NCBI GenBank assembly: GCA_018436725.1
Contig: JAHDKT010000015.1
Span: 1 to 64,000 of the forward strand
Direction: 5' to 3'
DNA: 64,000 bases
From: Synergistaceae bacterium
GTDB lineage: Bacteria; Synergistota; Synergistia; Synergistales; Aminobacteriaceae
Part shown: positions 15,037 through 25,303 of the stretch, one piece after another
How positions within the stretch are numbered: position 1 is the stretch's first letter
Layout of the letters: the number at the start of each line of letters is the position of its first letter
Translations under genes and position numbers: made by a program
The notes under the pieces: model-generated
The model's database searches: none
Seen by the model: the letters and a program-made list of their open reading frames with translations, nothing else
Told to the model about the DNA's origin: nothing

Positions 15037-17021
15037 TACGAAAGGTGCCTTTTCTCCTCGATAATCTCGTATGCTTCCACAATGTCGCCCTCTTCGAAGT
15101 CCTGGAAGTTGGAGAGACTGATACCGCACTCGTAGCCTGCCGCCACCTCTCGGGCATCGTCCTTGAATCGGCGCAGATTCGCCAGGGAGCCGTCCCAGAG
15201 AACAATACCGTTGCGTATAAGCCTGGCTTTCGCATTTCTTCTGATGATGCCTTCCAGTACGTAGCTTCCTGCGATGTTGCCGGCTTTCGGTACGCGGATG
15301 ATTTGGCGGATTTCGGCCTGCCCGAGCGTATTCTCCCGGATAGTCGGCTTGAGCATCCCCTCAAGAGCCGCCTTCACGTCGTCGATGGCGTCGTAGATGA
15401 TGTCGTACAGTCGTATCTGTACACCTTCCGCTTCGGCCACCTTCTTCGCGTTGGCGTCGGGACGGACGTTGAAGCCAATGATGACCGCGTTCGAAGCCGA
15501 AGCGAGCATGACGTCGGATTCCGCAATCCTACCGACGCCCCGGTGGACGATATTGATTCCGACCTCGTTCGTCGCAAGCTTCTCCAGCGACGCGGCAAGG
15601 GCCTCGCTCGACCCCTGAACATCGCACTTGAGAAGGAGGTTGAGCTGAGGGATGTCCCCTTCCTTAAGCTGCGAGTACAGTTCCTCCAACGTGAGTTTCC
15701 GGGGGCCGCCCTGCTGCGCGTTGCGTACCTCCTGCTCTTTCGTACTCAGCGCATCCCTGGCGGCGCGTTCATTCTCCACGGCCTTGAAAACTTCCCCGGG
15801 CTGTGGAACGGCGGTGAGGCCGAGAATCTCCACAGGTGTGCTCGGTCCCGCGCAGTCGATCGGATTGCCCTCCGCGTCGATCATCGCTCTGATCTTCCCC
15901 CATGCGGTGTCGAAGAGCACAATATCGCCCTTGCAGAGAGAGCCCTGCTGCACCAGGACAGTCGCCACAGGCCCCTTCCCCTTGTCAAGCTTCGCCTCCA
16001 CGACGACGCCTTCGGGACGAACCGTAGGATCGGCCTGCAACTCTTCCATCTCGGAGACAAGGAGGATCATCTCAAGAAGCTGCGGAATGCCCTGCCCCGA
16101 TTTTGCGGAGACCTCCACCATTATCGTGGTTCCGCCCCACTCTTCGGGAGCCAGACCGACATCGGAAAGCTGTTGGCGAACCCTGTCCGGTTTTGCCGCT
16201 GGTTTGTCCACTTTGTTGATCGCCACGACGATCGGGACTCCCGCAGCCTTTGCATGGTTTATTGCCTCGCGGGTCTGAGGCATAACACCGTCGTCCGCCG
16301 CGACCACGAGCACGGCCACATCCGTCGCCTGCGCGCCCCGGGCCCGCATCGCCGTGAATGCCTCGTGTCCCGGAGTATCAAGGAAGACGATCTTTCTTCC
16401 TTCGTGCATTACGATCGAGGCGCCGATATGCTGCGTTATACCGCCCGCTTCGCGCGCCGTGATATTCGTTTTGCGGATGAAGTCGAGCAGAGTCGTCTTG
16501 CCGTGGTCCACGTGCCCCATTACGGTGACGATGGGAGGACGTCCTTCGAGATGTTCTCCGGTGAAGACCTTCCGTTTGATGACGGCGCAGGTCGTAGCCT
16601 CTCCCTCCTGCTCGTCTTCGCCGCAGGCAAGCGTCAGGACGGCGCCGTACGCTTCGCCGAGAACCTCCAGGCAACGCTCGTCCACCGCGCTGTCCGCGGG
16701 AACCATCATCCCCGCGGAGATAAGGCATTTGACCGCTTCGGCCGGAGTGGTTCCCAGGAGCTGGGCCACAGCTTTTACCGTAGAGCCTTTTGACACTTCG
16801 AAAGTTTCTGTTTTCGTCACTTTTTGCTCCTCTTTCTTTGTTTTCTGCCCCCCGCCCGAAGAACCGCTCGAAAGCGCGTCCTCCACAAGTTGGGCGATTT
16901 CGTTGTCAATGGAACTCATATGGCTTTTTACATCGACCCCGAGGTCGATCAGAAGATCAAGCAGCTCTTTATTGCTCTTCCCCAGCATCTTCGCAAGTTC
17001 ATATACACGGATTTTACTCAA
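15036..17021 (-). CDS. infB: Translation initiation factor IF-2
   Basis: GTPase placing initiator fMet-tRNA on the 30S subunit and promoting subunit joining. 661 residues with a short N-terminal region: an IF2-N module ([19 protein letters not shown]), then a second one near residue 80, then the G domain with G1 [20 protein letters not shown] and NKVDKP, then domains II-IV. The canonical start [11 protein letters not shown] corresponds to a TTG at 17021 with GGAG six bases upstream; it overlaps the ylxQ stop by eight bases. A further in-frame TTG at 17042 is less likely. Confidence 0.97.
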   Translation of the reverse strand: MSKIRVYELAKMLGKSNKELLDLLIDLGVDVKSHMSSIDNEIAQLVEDALSSGSSGGGQKTKKEEQKVTKTETFEVSKGSTVKAVAQLLGTTPAEAVKCLISAGMMVPADSAVDERCLEVLGEAYGAVLTLACGEDEQEGEATTCAVIKRKVFTGEHLEGRPPIVTVMGHVDHGKTTLLDFIRKTNITAREAGGITQHIGASIVMHEGRKIVFLDTPGHEAFTAMRARGAQATDVAVLVVAADDGVMPQTREAINHAKAAGVPIVVAINKVDKPAAKPDRVRQQLSDVGLAPEEWGGTTIMVEVSAKSGQGIPQLLEMILLVSEMEELQADPTVRPEGVVVEAKLDKGKGPVATVLVQQGSLCKGDIVLFDTAWGKIRAMIDAEGNPIDCAGPSTPVEILGLTAVPQPGEVFKAVENERAARDALSTKEQEVRNAQQGGPRKLTLEELYSQLKEGDIPQLNLLLKCDVQGSSEALAASLEKLATNEVGINIVHRGVGRIAESDVMLASASNAVIIGFNVRPDANAKKVAEAEGVQIRLYDIIYDAIDDVKAALEGMLKPTIRENTLGQAEIRQIIRVPKAGNIAGSYVLEGIIRRNAKARLIRNGIVLWDGSLANLRRFKDDAREVAAGYECGISLSNFQDFEEGDIVEAYEIIEEKRHLS

Positions 17022-17352
17022 TTCCCTCTCCCCCTTCCGCAAGCAGTTGCACTATTCTCTGCGCAAAACCGCTGCGTAACGGCAAAGCAACCACTTTCAC
17101 GTTTCTCGAACCTATAGCCGCCGATAACTCAGCCTCTGTAATTCCAGGCGGATTTAACAAGTGACATTTTTCTGCATACCTCCCCTTTTGGAGGGATCGT
17201 TGGAACGAAGTATCCTTTCCGGCGAAAAGCACAAGAAGGGACTCTCGCCGCGCCAAGGAAGATTTTACTATATCCTGCCCGATGAGCAGAACCCCCGCGC
17301 GGCGGGCGAACCCCAAAACTGACAGCACGGCGGCGGTCGTCTTCTCATTCAC
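17014..17352 (-). CDS. ylxQ: L7Ae-family RNA-binding protein (YlxQ)
   Basis: 112-residue member of the L7Ae/L30e/S12e fold, which binds kink-turn RNA in characterised relatives. Visible core: [20 protein letters not shown], then [10 protein letters not shown]. It sits between ylxR and infB, the standard place. It starts with GTG overlapping the ylxR stop by four bases. Confidence 0.88.
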   Translation of the reverse strand: MNEKTTAAVLSVLGFARRAGVLLIGQDIVKSSLARRESLLVLFAGKDTSFQRSLQKGRYAEKCHLLNPPGITEAELSAAIGSRNVKVVALPLRSGFAQRIVQLLAEGGEGIE

Positions 17353-17633
17353 GGCGTCTCGTGCGGCTCCTTTGTTTTTTCACGGATCAAGGTCAAGATC
17401 TCCTCGTACAGCGAATCATCGACTTTCGTCTTCAGCGCCTTTGCAAGAGCGCCCCTTTTTACGGCTGCGGCAAGGCACTCCTCGGAAAGACAGACATAGG
17501 CGCCTCGCCCGGGATGTCTCCCGGAAGGATCCACCCGCACTATCCCGTCGGGCGTCCTCACAACTCTGAGCATCTCCCGTTTAGGAGCCTCTTCGCGACA
17601 CCCGACGCACGTCCTCGGGCGTCGCCGTTTCAA
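17349..17633 (-). CDS. ylxR: YlxR (DUF448) RNA-binding protein
   Basis: 94 residues; RTCVGCREEAPKREMLRVVR and GRGAYVCLSEECLAAAVKRG are the DUF448 signatures, with a CxxC at 9-12. It is a nucleoid- or RNA-associated protein in the nusA-infB operon. The only standard start codon is a TTG at 17631-17633, which sits in the loop of a six-base-pair hairpin; the nearest Shine-Dalgarno sequence (GAGGAGGGG in the end of nusA) is about 20 bases away, so the start is unusual. Confidence 0.88.
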   Translation of the reverse strand: MKRRRPRTCVGCREEAPKREMLRVVRTPDGIVRVDPSGRHPGRGAYVCLSEECLAAAVKRGALAKALKTKVDDSLYEEILTLIREKTKEPHETP

Positions 17634-17639
17634 AACGGC
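17624..17639 (-). promoter_or_regulatory. Hairpin presenting the ylxR TTG start codon
   Basis: GCCGTT-TTGA-AACGGC folds into a six-base-pair stem whose tetraloop contains the TTG start of ylxR. The GGAGG-type site lies upstream, at the end of nusA. Confidence 0.4.
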
Positions 17640-17644
17640 ATCGC

Positions 17645-18748
17645 TTATTTGGACCCCTCCTCGTCGATTATATCCTGGAAAATATCATGCAGCGTGGGCA
17701 TCCTCTCCGGCTCCAGCGCATTGATGTCGATCTTCCATCCGGTCAGCCTTGCCGCTAGACGAACGTTCTGTCCGGCTTTTCCTATAGCAAGGGAGAGCTG
17801 GTCCGGGCGCGCGTACACGGTGACGGCCTTCTCCTGTTCAAGAATGGGCTCGATCTTGACGACCTTGGCCGGAGAGAGCGAATTCCGAACGTACTGCAAC
17901 GGGTCGCTGCTCCACACGATGACATCGACCTTTTCCCCGCATAGCTCCTTGCTGATGGACTTGATCCTGGCGCCGTTGTTCCCGACACAGGCTCCTACCG
18001 GATCGACATTCATATCGAGCGTCTGGACGGCGATCTTCGCCCTGGCCCCTGCCTCGCGAACAATATTCTTTATATCGATGACTCCTTCGCGGATTTCCGG
18101 AACCTCCAACTCAAGGAGCTTCCGGAGCAGCCCCGGATGCGTCCGGGAGACCACGATCCGCGGACCGCGCGTCGTCTGCCGGACATCGAGCAGATAGAAC
18201 TTCATCCGCTCTCCCGGAATGTACTTTTCGCTTACGATGCGCTCCTCCCGGGGGAGAATGGCCTCCGTCCTGTCGTTGAGGCGGATGAGCACCTGGTCGT
18301 TTTCGGATTTGAAGACCACCCCGGTCACAAGGTCGCCGACCCTGTCCGAAAACTCCTCGAAGATGATCTGGCGCTCCGCGTCCTTCAGTCTCTGGATAAT
18401 CACCTGGCGCGCAGTCTGGGCGGCGATACGTCCGAAGTTCTCGGGATCGCGCTCAATTCTGATATAGTCTCCCAAAGCGACATCGATGAACCCCTGGGAC
18501 TGTGCGTCCTCCAAAGCAATCTGCGTATCCGGGGCGGACACGACGTCAACTATCTGCTTCACCTCGCAGATGGAGATATCGCCGTTCTCCGTGTCGATAT
18601 ATACCTCGACGTCCTGATTCCCTCCCTGAAACTTCTTGTACGCCGAGATCAGCGCCGCCTCAAGACTCGACGCTATGACCTCCTGAGAAAGACCCCGCTC
18701 CTTGGTAATCTGGGCAAGTGCGCGAGCGAAGTCACGACCAAGCTGCAT
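17645..18748 (-). CDS. nusA: Transcription termination/antitermination protein NusA
   Basis: Binds RNA polymerase and nascent RNA, controlling pausing and termination. 367 residues: NusA-N domain (1-125), S1 domain (about 130-200, GDLVTGVVFKSEND), then two KH domains (GACVGNNGARIKSI; SLAIGKAGQNVRLAARL). It lacks the acidic C-terminal repeats of E. coli NusA, like the shorter forms of many Gram-positive bacteria. The ATG follows the rimP stop directly (TAAATG), with GGAGGAG in the end of rimP. Confidence 0.97.
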   Translation of the reverse strand: MQLGRDFARALAQITKERGLSQEVIASSLEAALISAYKKFQGGNQDVEVYIDTENGDISICEVKQIVDVVSAPDTQIALEDAQSQGFIDVALGDYIRIERDPENFGRIAAQTARQVIIQRLKDAERQIIFEEFSDRVGDLVTGVVFKSENDQVLIRLNDRTEAILPREERIVSEKYIPGERMKFYLLDVRQTTRGPRIVVSRTHPGLLRKLLELEVPEIREGVIDIKNIVREAGARAKIAVQTLDMNVDPVGACVGNNGARIKSISKELCGEKVDVIVWSSDPLQYVRNSLSPAKVVKIEPILEQEKAVTVYARPDQLSLAIGKAGQNVRLAARLTGWKIDINALEPERMPTLHDIFQDIIDEEGSK

Positions 18749-19249
18749 TTATGAACTCCTCCTTTTGTCTTTCTTTTCCTCGAAGACAAGATTGCCCTTG
18801 GTGATCACATTGAAAGGAACTTCGGCGACGGATTTCTCATCCGTGTTTTCCTCATAGATTTCAAGTATGACCGTATCGTCGTGCGCCGAAATAAGGACGC
18901 CGGTGAGGCTCTTCTTTCCCAAAACCGGAGTACGCGTTCTCAGCCTCGCCTTTTTCCCTAGAAAACGAACGTAATCTTCCATGGTAAAGAGAGGACGCTC
19001 GATCCCCGGAGAGCTGACCTCCAAAAAAAACTTCCCCGACACAAAATCTTCATGTTCATCGAGAAAAGCACTCAGAGCTTTTGAAACGATTTCGCAATCG
19101 CGCACCTCGATGCCGCCCATCGAATCGATGAACACCCTCAAAAAAACGGACCGTTCTTCGGTAACGAGCGTTATGCCGACGCACTCGTATCCAAGCCCCT
19201 CCACAATGTCGCGCAGCGGCTTCCACATATCTTTTCTGCCTGTTTCCAC
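18749..19249 (-). CDS. rimP: Ribosome maturation factor RimP
   Basis: Needed for 30S maturation. 166 residues with FLEVSSPGIERPLFTMEDYV, the family signature, in the centre and a C-terminal SH3-like domain. It is the first gene of the nusA-infB operon. A GTG at 19249 is the likely start; an ATG at 19228 is an alternative. A terminator-like leader lies directly upstream. Confidence 0.94.
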   Translation of the reverse strand: METGRKDMWKPLRDIVEGLGYECVGITLVTEERSVFLRVFIDSMGGIEVRDCEIVSKALSAFLDEHEDFVSGKFFLEVSSPGIERPLFTMEDYVRFLGKKARLRTRTPVLGKKSLTGVLISAHDDTVILEIYEENTDEKSVAEVPFNVITKGNLVFEEKKDKRRSS

Positions 19250-19265
19250 ATCGATCGCCCCGCTT

Positions 19266-19309
19266 CACTCTTCTTAAAAAACAAAGAGTGGGGGAAATCC
19301 CACTCTTTG
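19266..19309 (-). promoter_or_regulatory. Terminator/attenuator-like leader upstream of rimP-nusA
   Basis: On the minus strand an 11-base-pair perfect stem (19282-19292 with 19299-19309) is followed by GTTTTTT, a strong intrinsic terminator. The heptamer AAGAGTG occurs twice, at 19301-19307 in the stem and at 19266-19272 just ahead of rimP, so the middle segment CACTCTT (19284-19290) could pair with either. Since the terminator lies only about 30 bases before rimP and after the likely promoter, it may act as an attenuator. Confidence 0.65.
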
Positions 19310-19332
19310 CAAAAAAAACCCGCAAAACAAGT

Positions 19333-19345
19333 AGTATAGAGTATA
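19333..19345 (-). promoter_or_regulatory. Tandem -10 elements, likely rimP operon promoter
   Basis: TATACT appears twice on the minus strand (19340-19345 and 19333-19338) downstream of the small ORF stop and upstream of the hairpin. No good -35 is visible. Transcription from here would place the hairpin in the rimP leader. Confidence 0.45.
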
Positions 19346-19383
19346 GCACAAAAAAAGGCAGAGCGCAGTATCACTCCACAACT

Positions 19384-19572
19384 TTAGAGATAAAAATCGG
19401 ATACAAAATCCTCCCACCACTCGTCGAGATACGTCTCGAACTCTCTCGGGTCTTCAACGGAGAATACATCATCCGCCATCTCCTCCTCCATGAGTTCAGG
19501 AAGAGCAAGAACTCCCGCCCAGTACACAGCATCCTCGTAAGTGTTCCGTTCAAAAACCTTCGCATCCGCCAT
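19384..19572 (-). CDS. Small acidic hypothetical protein
   Basis: 62 residues, very rich in Asp, Glu and Trp (DEWWEDFVSD near the C-terminus). No family recognised. GGGGGT lies five bases before the ATG. It lies 38 bases after guaB on the same strand and before the rimP leader hairpin, which would end its transcript. The composition looks protein-like, but length and lack of known relatives leave doubt. Confidence 0.5.
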   Translation of the reverse strand: MADAKVFERNTYEDAVYWAGVLALPELMEEEMADDVFSVEDPREFETYLDEWWEDFVSDFYL

Positions 19573-19610
19573 ATCGGACCCCCGTTCTCGGGAAGAACGA
19601 AATCACAACG

Positions 19611-22362
<2,752 letters not shown>

Positions 22363-22366
<4 letters not shown>

Positions 22367-23595
22367 GACATGCGGACTTCCCTTCGGATTCTCCCGAAGA
22401 CCATGCGGCCGGCGGAAGTCTGAAGCATCGAAGTCACAACGACCTCGACCCTTTTCCCGATAAAGTTTTCGCCGTCCTCGACGACGAACATCGTTCCGTC
22501 GTCGAGATACCCGACGCCTTGATGAGGTTCTTTCCCCTCGCGGATCACATCGATCACTATGGTCTCGCCGGGAAGCAGCATCGGCTTCAGCGCATTCGCA
22601 AGGTCGTTGACGTTCAGAACGCGAATCCCCTGGATCTGCGCAAGTTTATTGAGATTGTAATCCGTCGTCAGGATCTGGCCGCCGATTTTTTCCGCCAGAA
22701 CAACCAGAGCGCTGTCTACGGATTCCGCCTTAAGATGCTTCAGCGACGCGTCGACTATTTCGACCTGAATATCCCCAAGTCGCTGAAGTTCGTTTACGAC
22801 GTCGAGTCCCCGCCGGCCTCTCGTCCGCCGTGCAGGATCGGTCGAGTCGGCGACGGATTGGAGTTCGTGAAGCACGAATTGCGGGATGAGAATAATGCCC
22901 TCCAGAAACCCGGTCCGGGCGACATCCAGAATACGTCCGTCGATGATCACGCTTGTATCCAGTATTTTTTTGGGAACTTCCCACGGCTGTTCATCGGAGG
23001 GGAACCCCTCCTCATCTCTATGGGGCTGCCCCTTGATCATGGAAAGACGTTCCTTGAGCCCTCGGATCGGACCGAACACTTGGCGGAGTTCGTTCTGTCG
23101 CTTCAACAAAATTCGCGCCCCCAGGTAGGCCAGCACGACATTGAGCACCACCGCCATATAGCTTCCGAACGGCAGGTCCGAAAACGGAAGCGCCAAAAGA
23201 TTCGCGATGAGCAGACCGATGATCATACCTACGGTAGCGGATGTAATTTCTGACCAGCTGGTGTTCTTAAGGTGCGATTCAATAAAAGTACCCATGAAAC
23301 CGAGAAGACGCAGAAAGAGAGGGGAGAAAATCAAACCGATAAAAGCGAATAAAACCACGGAAAAAATAGTCATCAGAATCTTGCCCGGCATCCAAAGGGG
23401 AAGCCATTCCTTCCCGGCCGAAAACCACTCCGCGGGGATGATCGGAAAAAGTAGCTGAGCTACCTGCGCGCCTATCATGCCCCCTATGAGAATCATCAGG
23501 CCGGAGAAAATCAACTGCACGATTTTCCCGAAACCTTCCGTCATATTTTCACCTCGCTTTTTAGATAAATATGCCATCAGCTTGAACTTTTTCAT
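22363..23595 (-). CDS. Membrane-anchored PIN-TRAM domain protein (YacL-like)
   Basis: 410 residues: four predicted membrane segments in the first 170 residues (the first QLIFSGLMILIGGMIGA), then a PIN ribonuclease-like domain (ILDTSVIIDGRILDVARTG with acidic residues; later LTTDYNLNKLAQIQGI), then a C-terminal TRAM RNA-binding domain (about 350-405). YacL-type proteins usually lie beside ispD/ispDF, as here. The target RNA is unknown. Two starts have good ribosome sites: ATG 23595 (AAAGGAG) and ATG 23544 (GAGGTG); the second removes 17 residues and gives a more usual N-terminus. Confidence 0.9.
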
Positions 23596-23652
23596 TGTGC
23601 TTCTCCTTTATCACAAGAAAACGCGCCGTCGGTCCGAAACGCTCCGAGGCTT

Positions 23653-24261
23653 TCATTGAGCGCCTTTCACGCGGACACGGGATTCCATTGCGGCCTGCAG
23701 CGTGGTCCTGTCCGCGAACTCGATGCTGCCTCCCACGGGAAGACCGTACGCAATCCTGGAGAGAGACGCAGCGCCTGCGCCGAGATAGTCCACAAGAGCG
23801 TGGTACGTCAGATCGCCTTCTATACGCGGGTTCGTCGCTATTATCACCTCCTCTATGCCATCGTTCTCTATACGCGTGCACAGAGCCTCGAGCACCTTTC
23901 CGTCAAGCGTCTCTCCGTCGAGGGGCGATTCTCTTCCCCCGAGGACTTGATACACGCCGGAGAAAACTCCCGCGTGCTCGATACTGAAAAGGTCCTCCAC
24001 CGTCTCCACAACGCAGAGCACTTTTCTGTCCCGAAGAGGGTCTGAACAGATGGAGCACGGGTCGTCATCGGTGATGTTGCCGCAAATGGAACAATTATGG
24101 ACGCGTTCTTTCAATGCCGCAAGAACACGCGCAAGTTCATCGGCGAAAGAGGGCGGCTGCTGCAAAACATAAAACGCCATACGCCGGGCGCTCTTCGCTC
24201 CGACGCCCGGCATTTTGCGGAACAACGACGCAAGTCTTTCAAAAGACTCCGGCAGCGCCAC
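23653..24261 (-). CDS. recR: Recombination protein RecR
   Basis: RecFOR pathway protein that helps load RecA on gaps. 202 residues: helix-hairpin-helix (KMPGVGAKSARRMAFYVL), a four-Cys zinc finger (CSICGNITDDDPCSICSD), a Toprim domain (VLCVVETVEDLFSIEHAG) and a C-terminal Walker-like segment. It starts with GTG at 24261, with AAGGGGG six bases upstream. It forms the common ybaB-recR pair. Confidence 0.96.
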   Translation of the reverse strand: MALPESFERLASLFRKMPGVGAKSARRMAFYVLQQPPSFADELARVLAALKERVHNCSICGNITDDDPCSICSDPLRDRKVLCVVETVEDLFSIEHAGVFSGVYQVLGGRESPLDGETLDGKVLEALCTRIENDGIEEVIIATNPRIEGDLTYHALVDYLGAGAASLSRIAYGLPVGGSIEFADRTTLQAAMESRVRVKGAQ

Positions 24262-24279
24262 CCACGGCCCCCTTGCGGG

Positions 24280-24585
24280 TTAAAACAGTCCGGGCATGCC
24301 CAGGCCGCCGGTGAGCTGACTCATACGGCTGTTCGCCAGCTCCTTGCTCTTGCGAAGCGCATCGTTCACCGCCGCCAGCACGAGGTCTTCCAGCATCTCC
24401 ACATCGTCGCCGGCGACCTCGGGCTCGATACGGACAGCGACAACGTCTCCCTGTCCGTTGGCGGTCACAGTCACCATACCGCCCCCGGCGCTTCCCTCGA
24501 CCTGTTCGTTCGCCAGTTCCTCCTGAATCTTCGCCATCTGCGCTTGCATCTTCTGGGCCTGCTTCATGATTTTATCCATATTCAT
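24280..24585 (-). CDS. ybaB: YbaB/EbfC nucleoid-associated protein
   Basis: 101-residue DNA-binding dimer. The N-terminal helix [20 protein letters not shown] and the core [19 protein letters not shown] are diagnostic. It lies 18 bases ahead of recR, probably in the same operon. Confidence 0.95.
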   Translation of the reverse strand: MNMDKIMKQAQKMQAQMAKIQEELANEQVEGSAGGGMVTVTANGQGDVVAVRIEPEVAGDDVEMLEDLVLAAVNDALRKSKELANSRMSQLTGGLGMPGLF

Positions 24586-24619
24586 GCGCTACATCGCTCC
24601 CTTACTTGTACTTGTTGAA

Positions 24620-25081
24620 CTAATGATGATACTCGACGCCGCGCATGATCGTAAACGCGCGGTACACCTGCTCGAGAAGGACAACGAGACAAAGCTCATG
24701 CGGCATCGTCATGGGCGACAAAGAAAGCGTAAAATCGCTTCGACGCCGAATTTCTTCCGAGAGACCGAAAGCTCCTCCGATCACCATCACGACCCTGCCC
24801 GGCGTCCCTTCCAAAATGGCTTGGAGCCATCCGGAGAAGGCTTGACTGTCGAAGCGTTCTCCCCGTTCCTCGAGCGTTACCACGAAGTCTCTCTCCCGGA
24901 GTGTTTTCAGAAGGGCACCCCCCTCCTTCTCCATCTTTCTTAAAGGAAGAGAATCCTTCGACTCCGGAACGGTCTCCATCGTCACCGAGACAAAAGCCCT
25001 CAATCTCTTGAAATATCGGTCCGCCATCATCGCTGCATGGTCGTCTTTCGCTTTTCCGACACTAAGAATAATGATTTTCAT
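24620..25081 (-). CDS. rlmH: 23S rRNA (pseudouridine-1915-N3) methyltransferase
   Basis: SPOUT methyltransferase acting on helix 69 of 23S rRNA after RluD has made the pseudouridine; rluD lies elsewhere in this window. 153 residues; VMVIGGAFGLSEEIRRRSDF is the SAM-binding knot and MTMPHELCLVVLLEQVYRAF the C-terminal signature. The ATG at 25081 has only a weak ribosome site. Confidence 0.95.
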   Translation of the reverse strand: MKIIILSVGKAKDDHAAMMADRYFKRLRAFVSVTMETVPESKDSLPLRKMEKEGGALLKTLRERDFVVTLEERGERFDSQAFSGWLQAILEGTPGRVVMVIGGAFGLSEEIRRRSDFTLSLSPMTMPHELCLVVLLEQVYRAFTIMRGVEYHH

Positions 25082-25099
25082 AGTATATGTCCAGCATGT

Positions 25100-25303
25100 T
25101 TATTGTATTTTTTCGCTTTCGGGGGAGAAATTTTCCATGGCCATCGCTTGCTCTTCAGAGAAACGTACGTCCAGGAGAAGCGGTAGAACTCCCCTTAGAA
25201 ACTGCGCTTCGGTCAACCTGGAAAAATAAAAACGCGCCCCTCCGTTTTCGTGGCTACTTCGGGGCGCACAAAAAAAACTGTATTTCCGGGAAACGGCTTT
25301 CAT
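25100..25303 (-). CDS. Small hypothetical ORF overlapping the glycosyltransferase stop
   Basis: 67 codons; the ATG overlaps the glycosyltransferase stop (ATGA) and AAGGAG lies four bases before it, which argues for a real coupled gene. The second half (RLTEAQFLRGVLPLLLDV) looks protein-like. Against this, a strong intrinsic terminator lies inside the reading frame at 25221-25267. No family recognised. Confidence 0.35.
   Translation of the reverse strand: MKAVSRKYSFFCAPRSSHENGGARFYFSRLTEAQFLRGVLPLLLDVRFSEEQAMAMENFSPESEKIQ
25221..25267 (-). terminator. Terminator after the glycosyltransferase gene
   Basis: On the minus strand the stem GCGCCCC/GGGGCGC (25261-25267 with 25234-25240) is followed by GTTTTTATTTTT. 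It would end the transcript of the glycosyltransferase gene. Confidence 0.7.

Noticed and set aside
15012-16793. 593-codon plus-strand frame opposite infB
   Set aside because: IF-2 on the minus strand is unmistakable; the opposite frame has shadow composition and no known domain.
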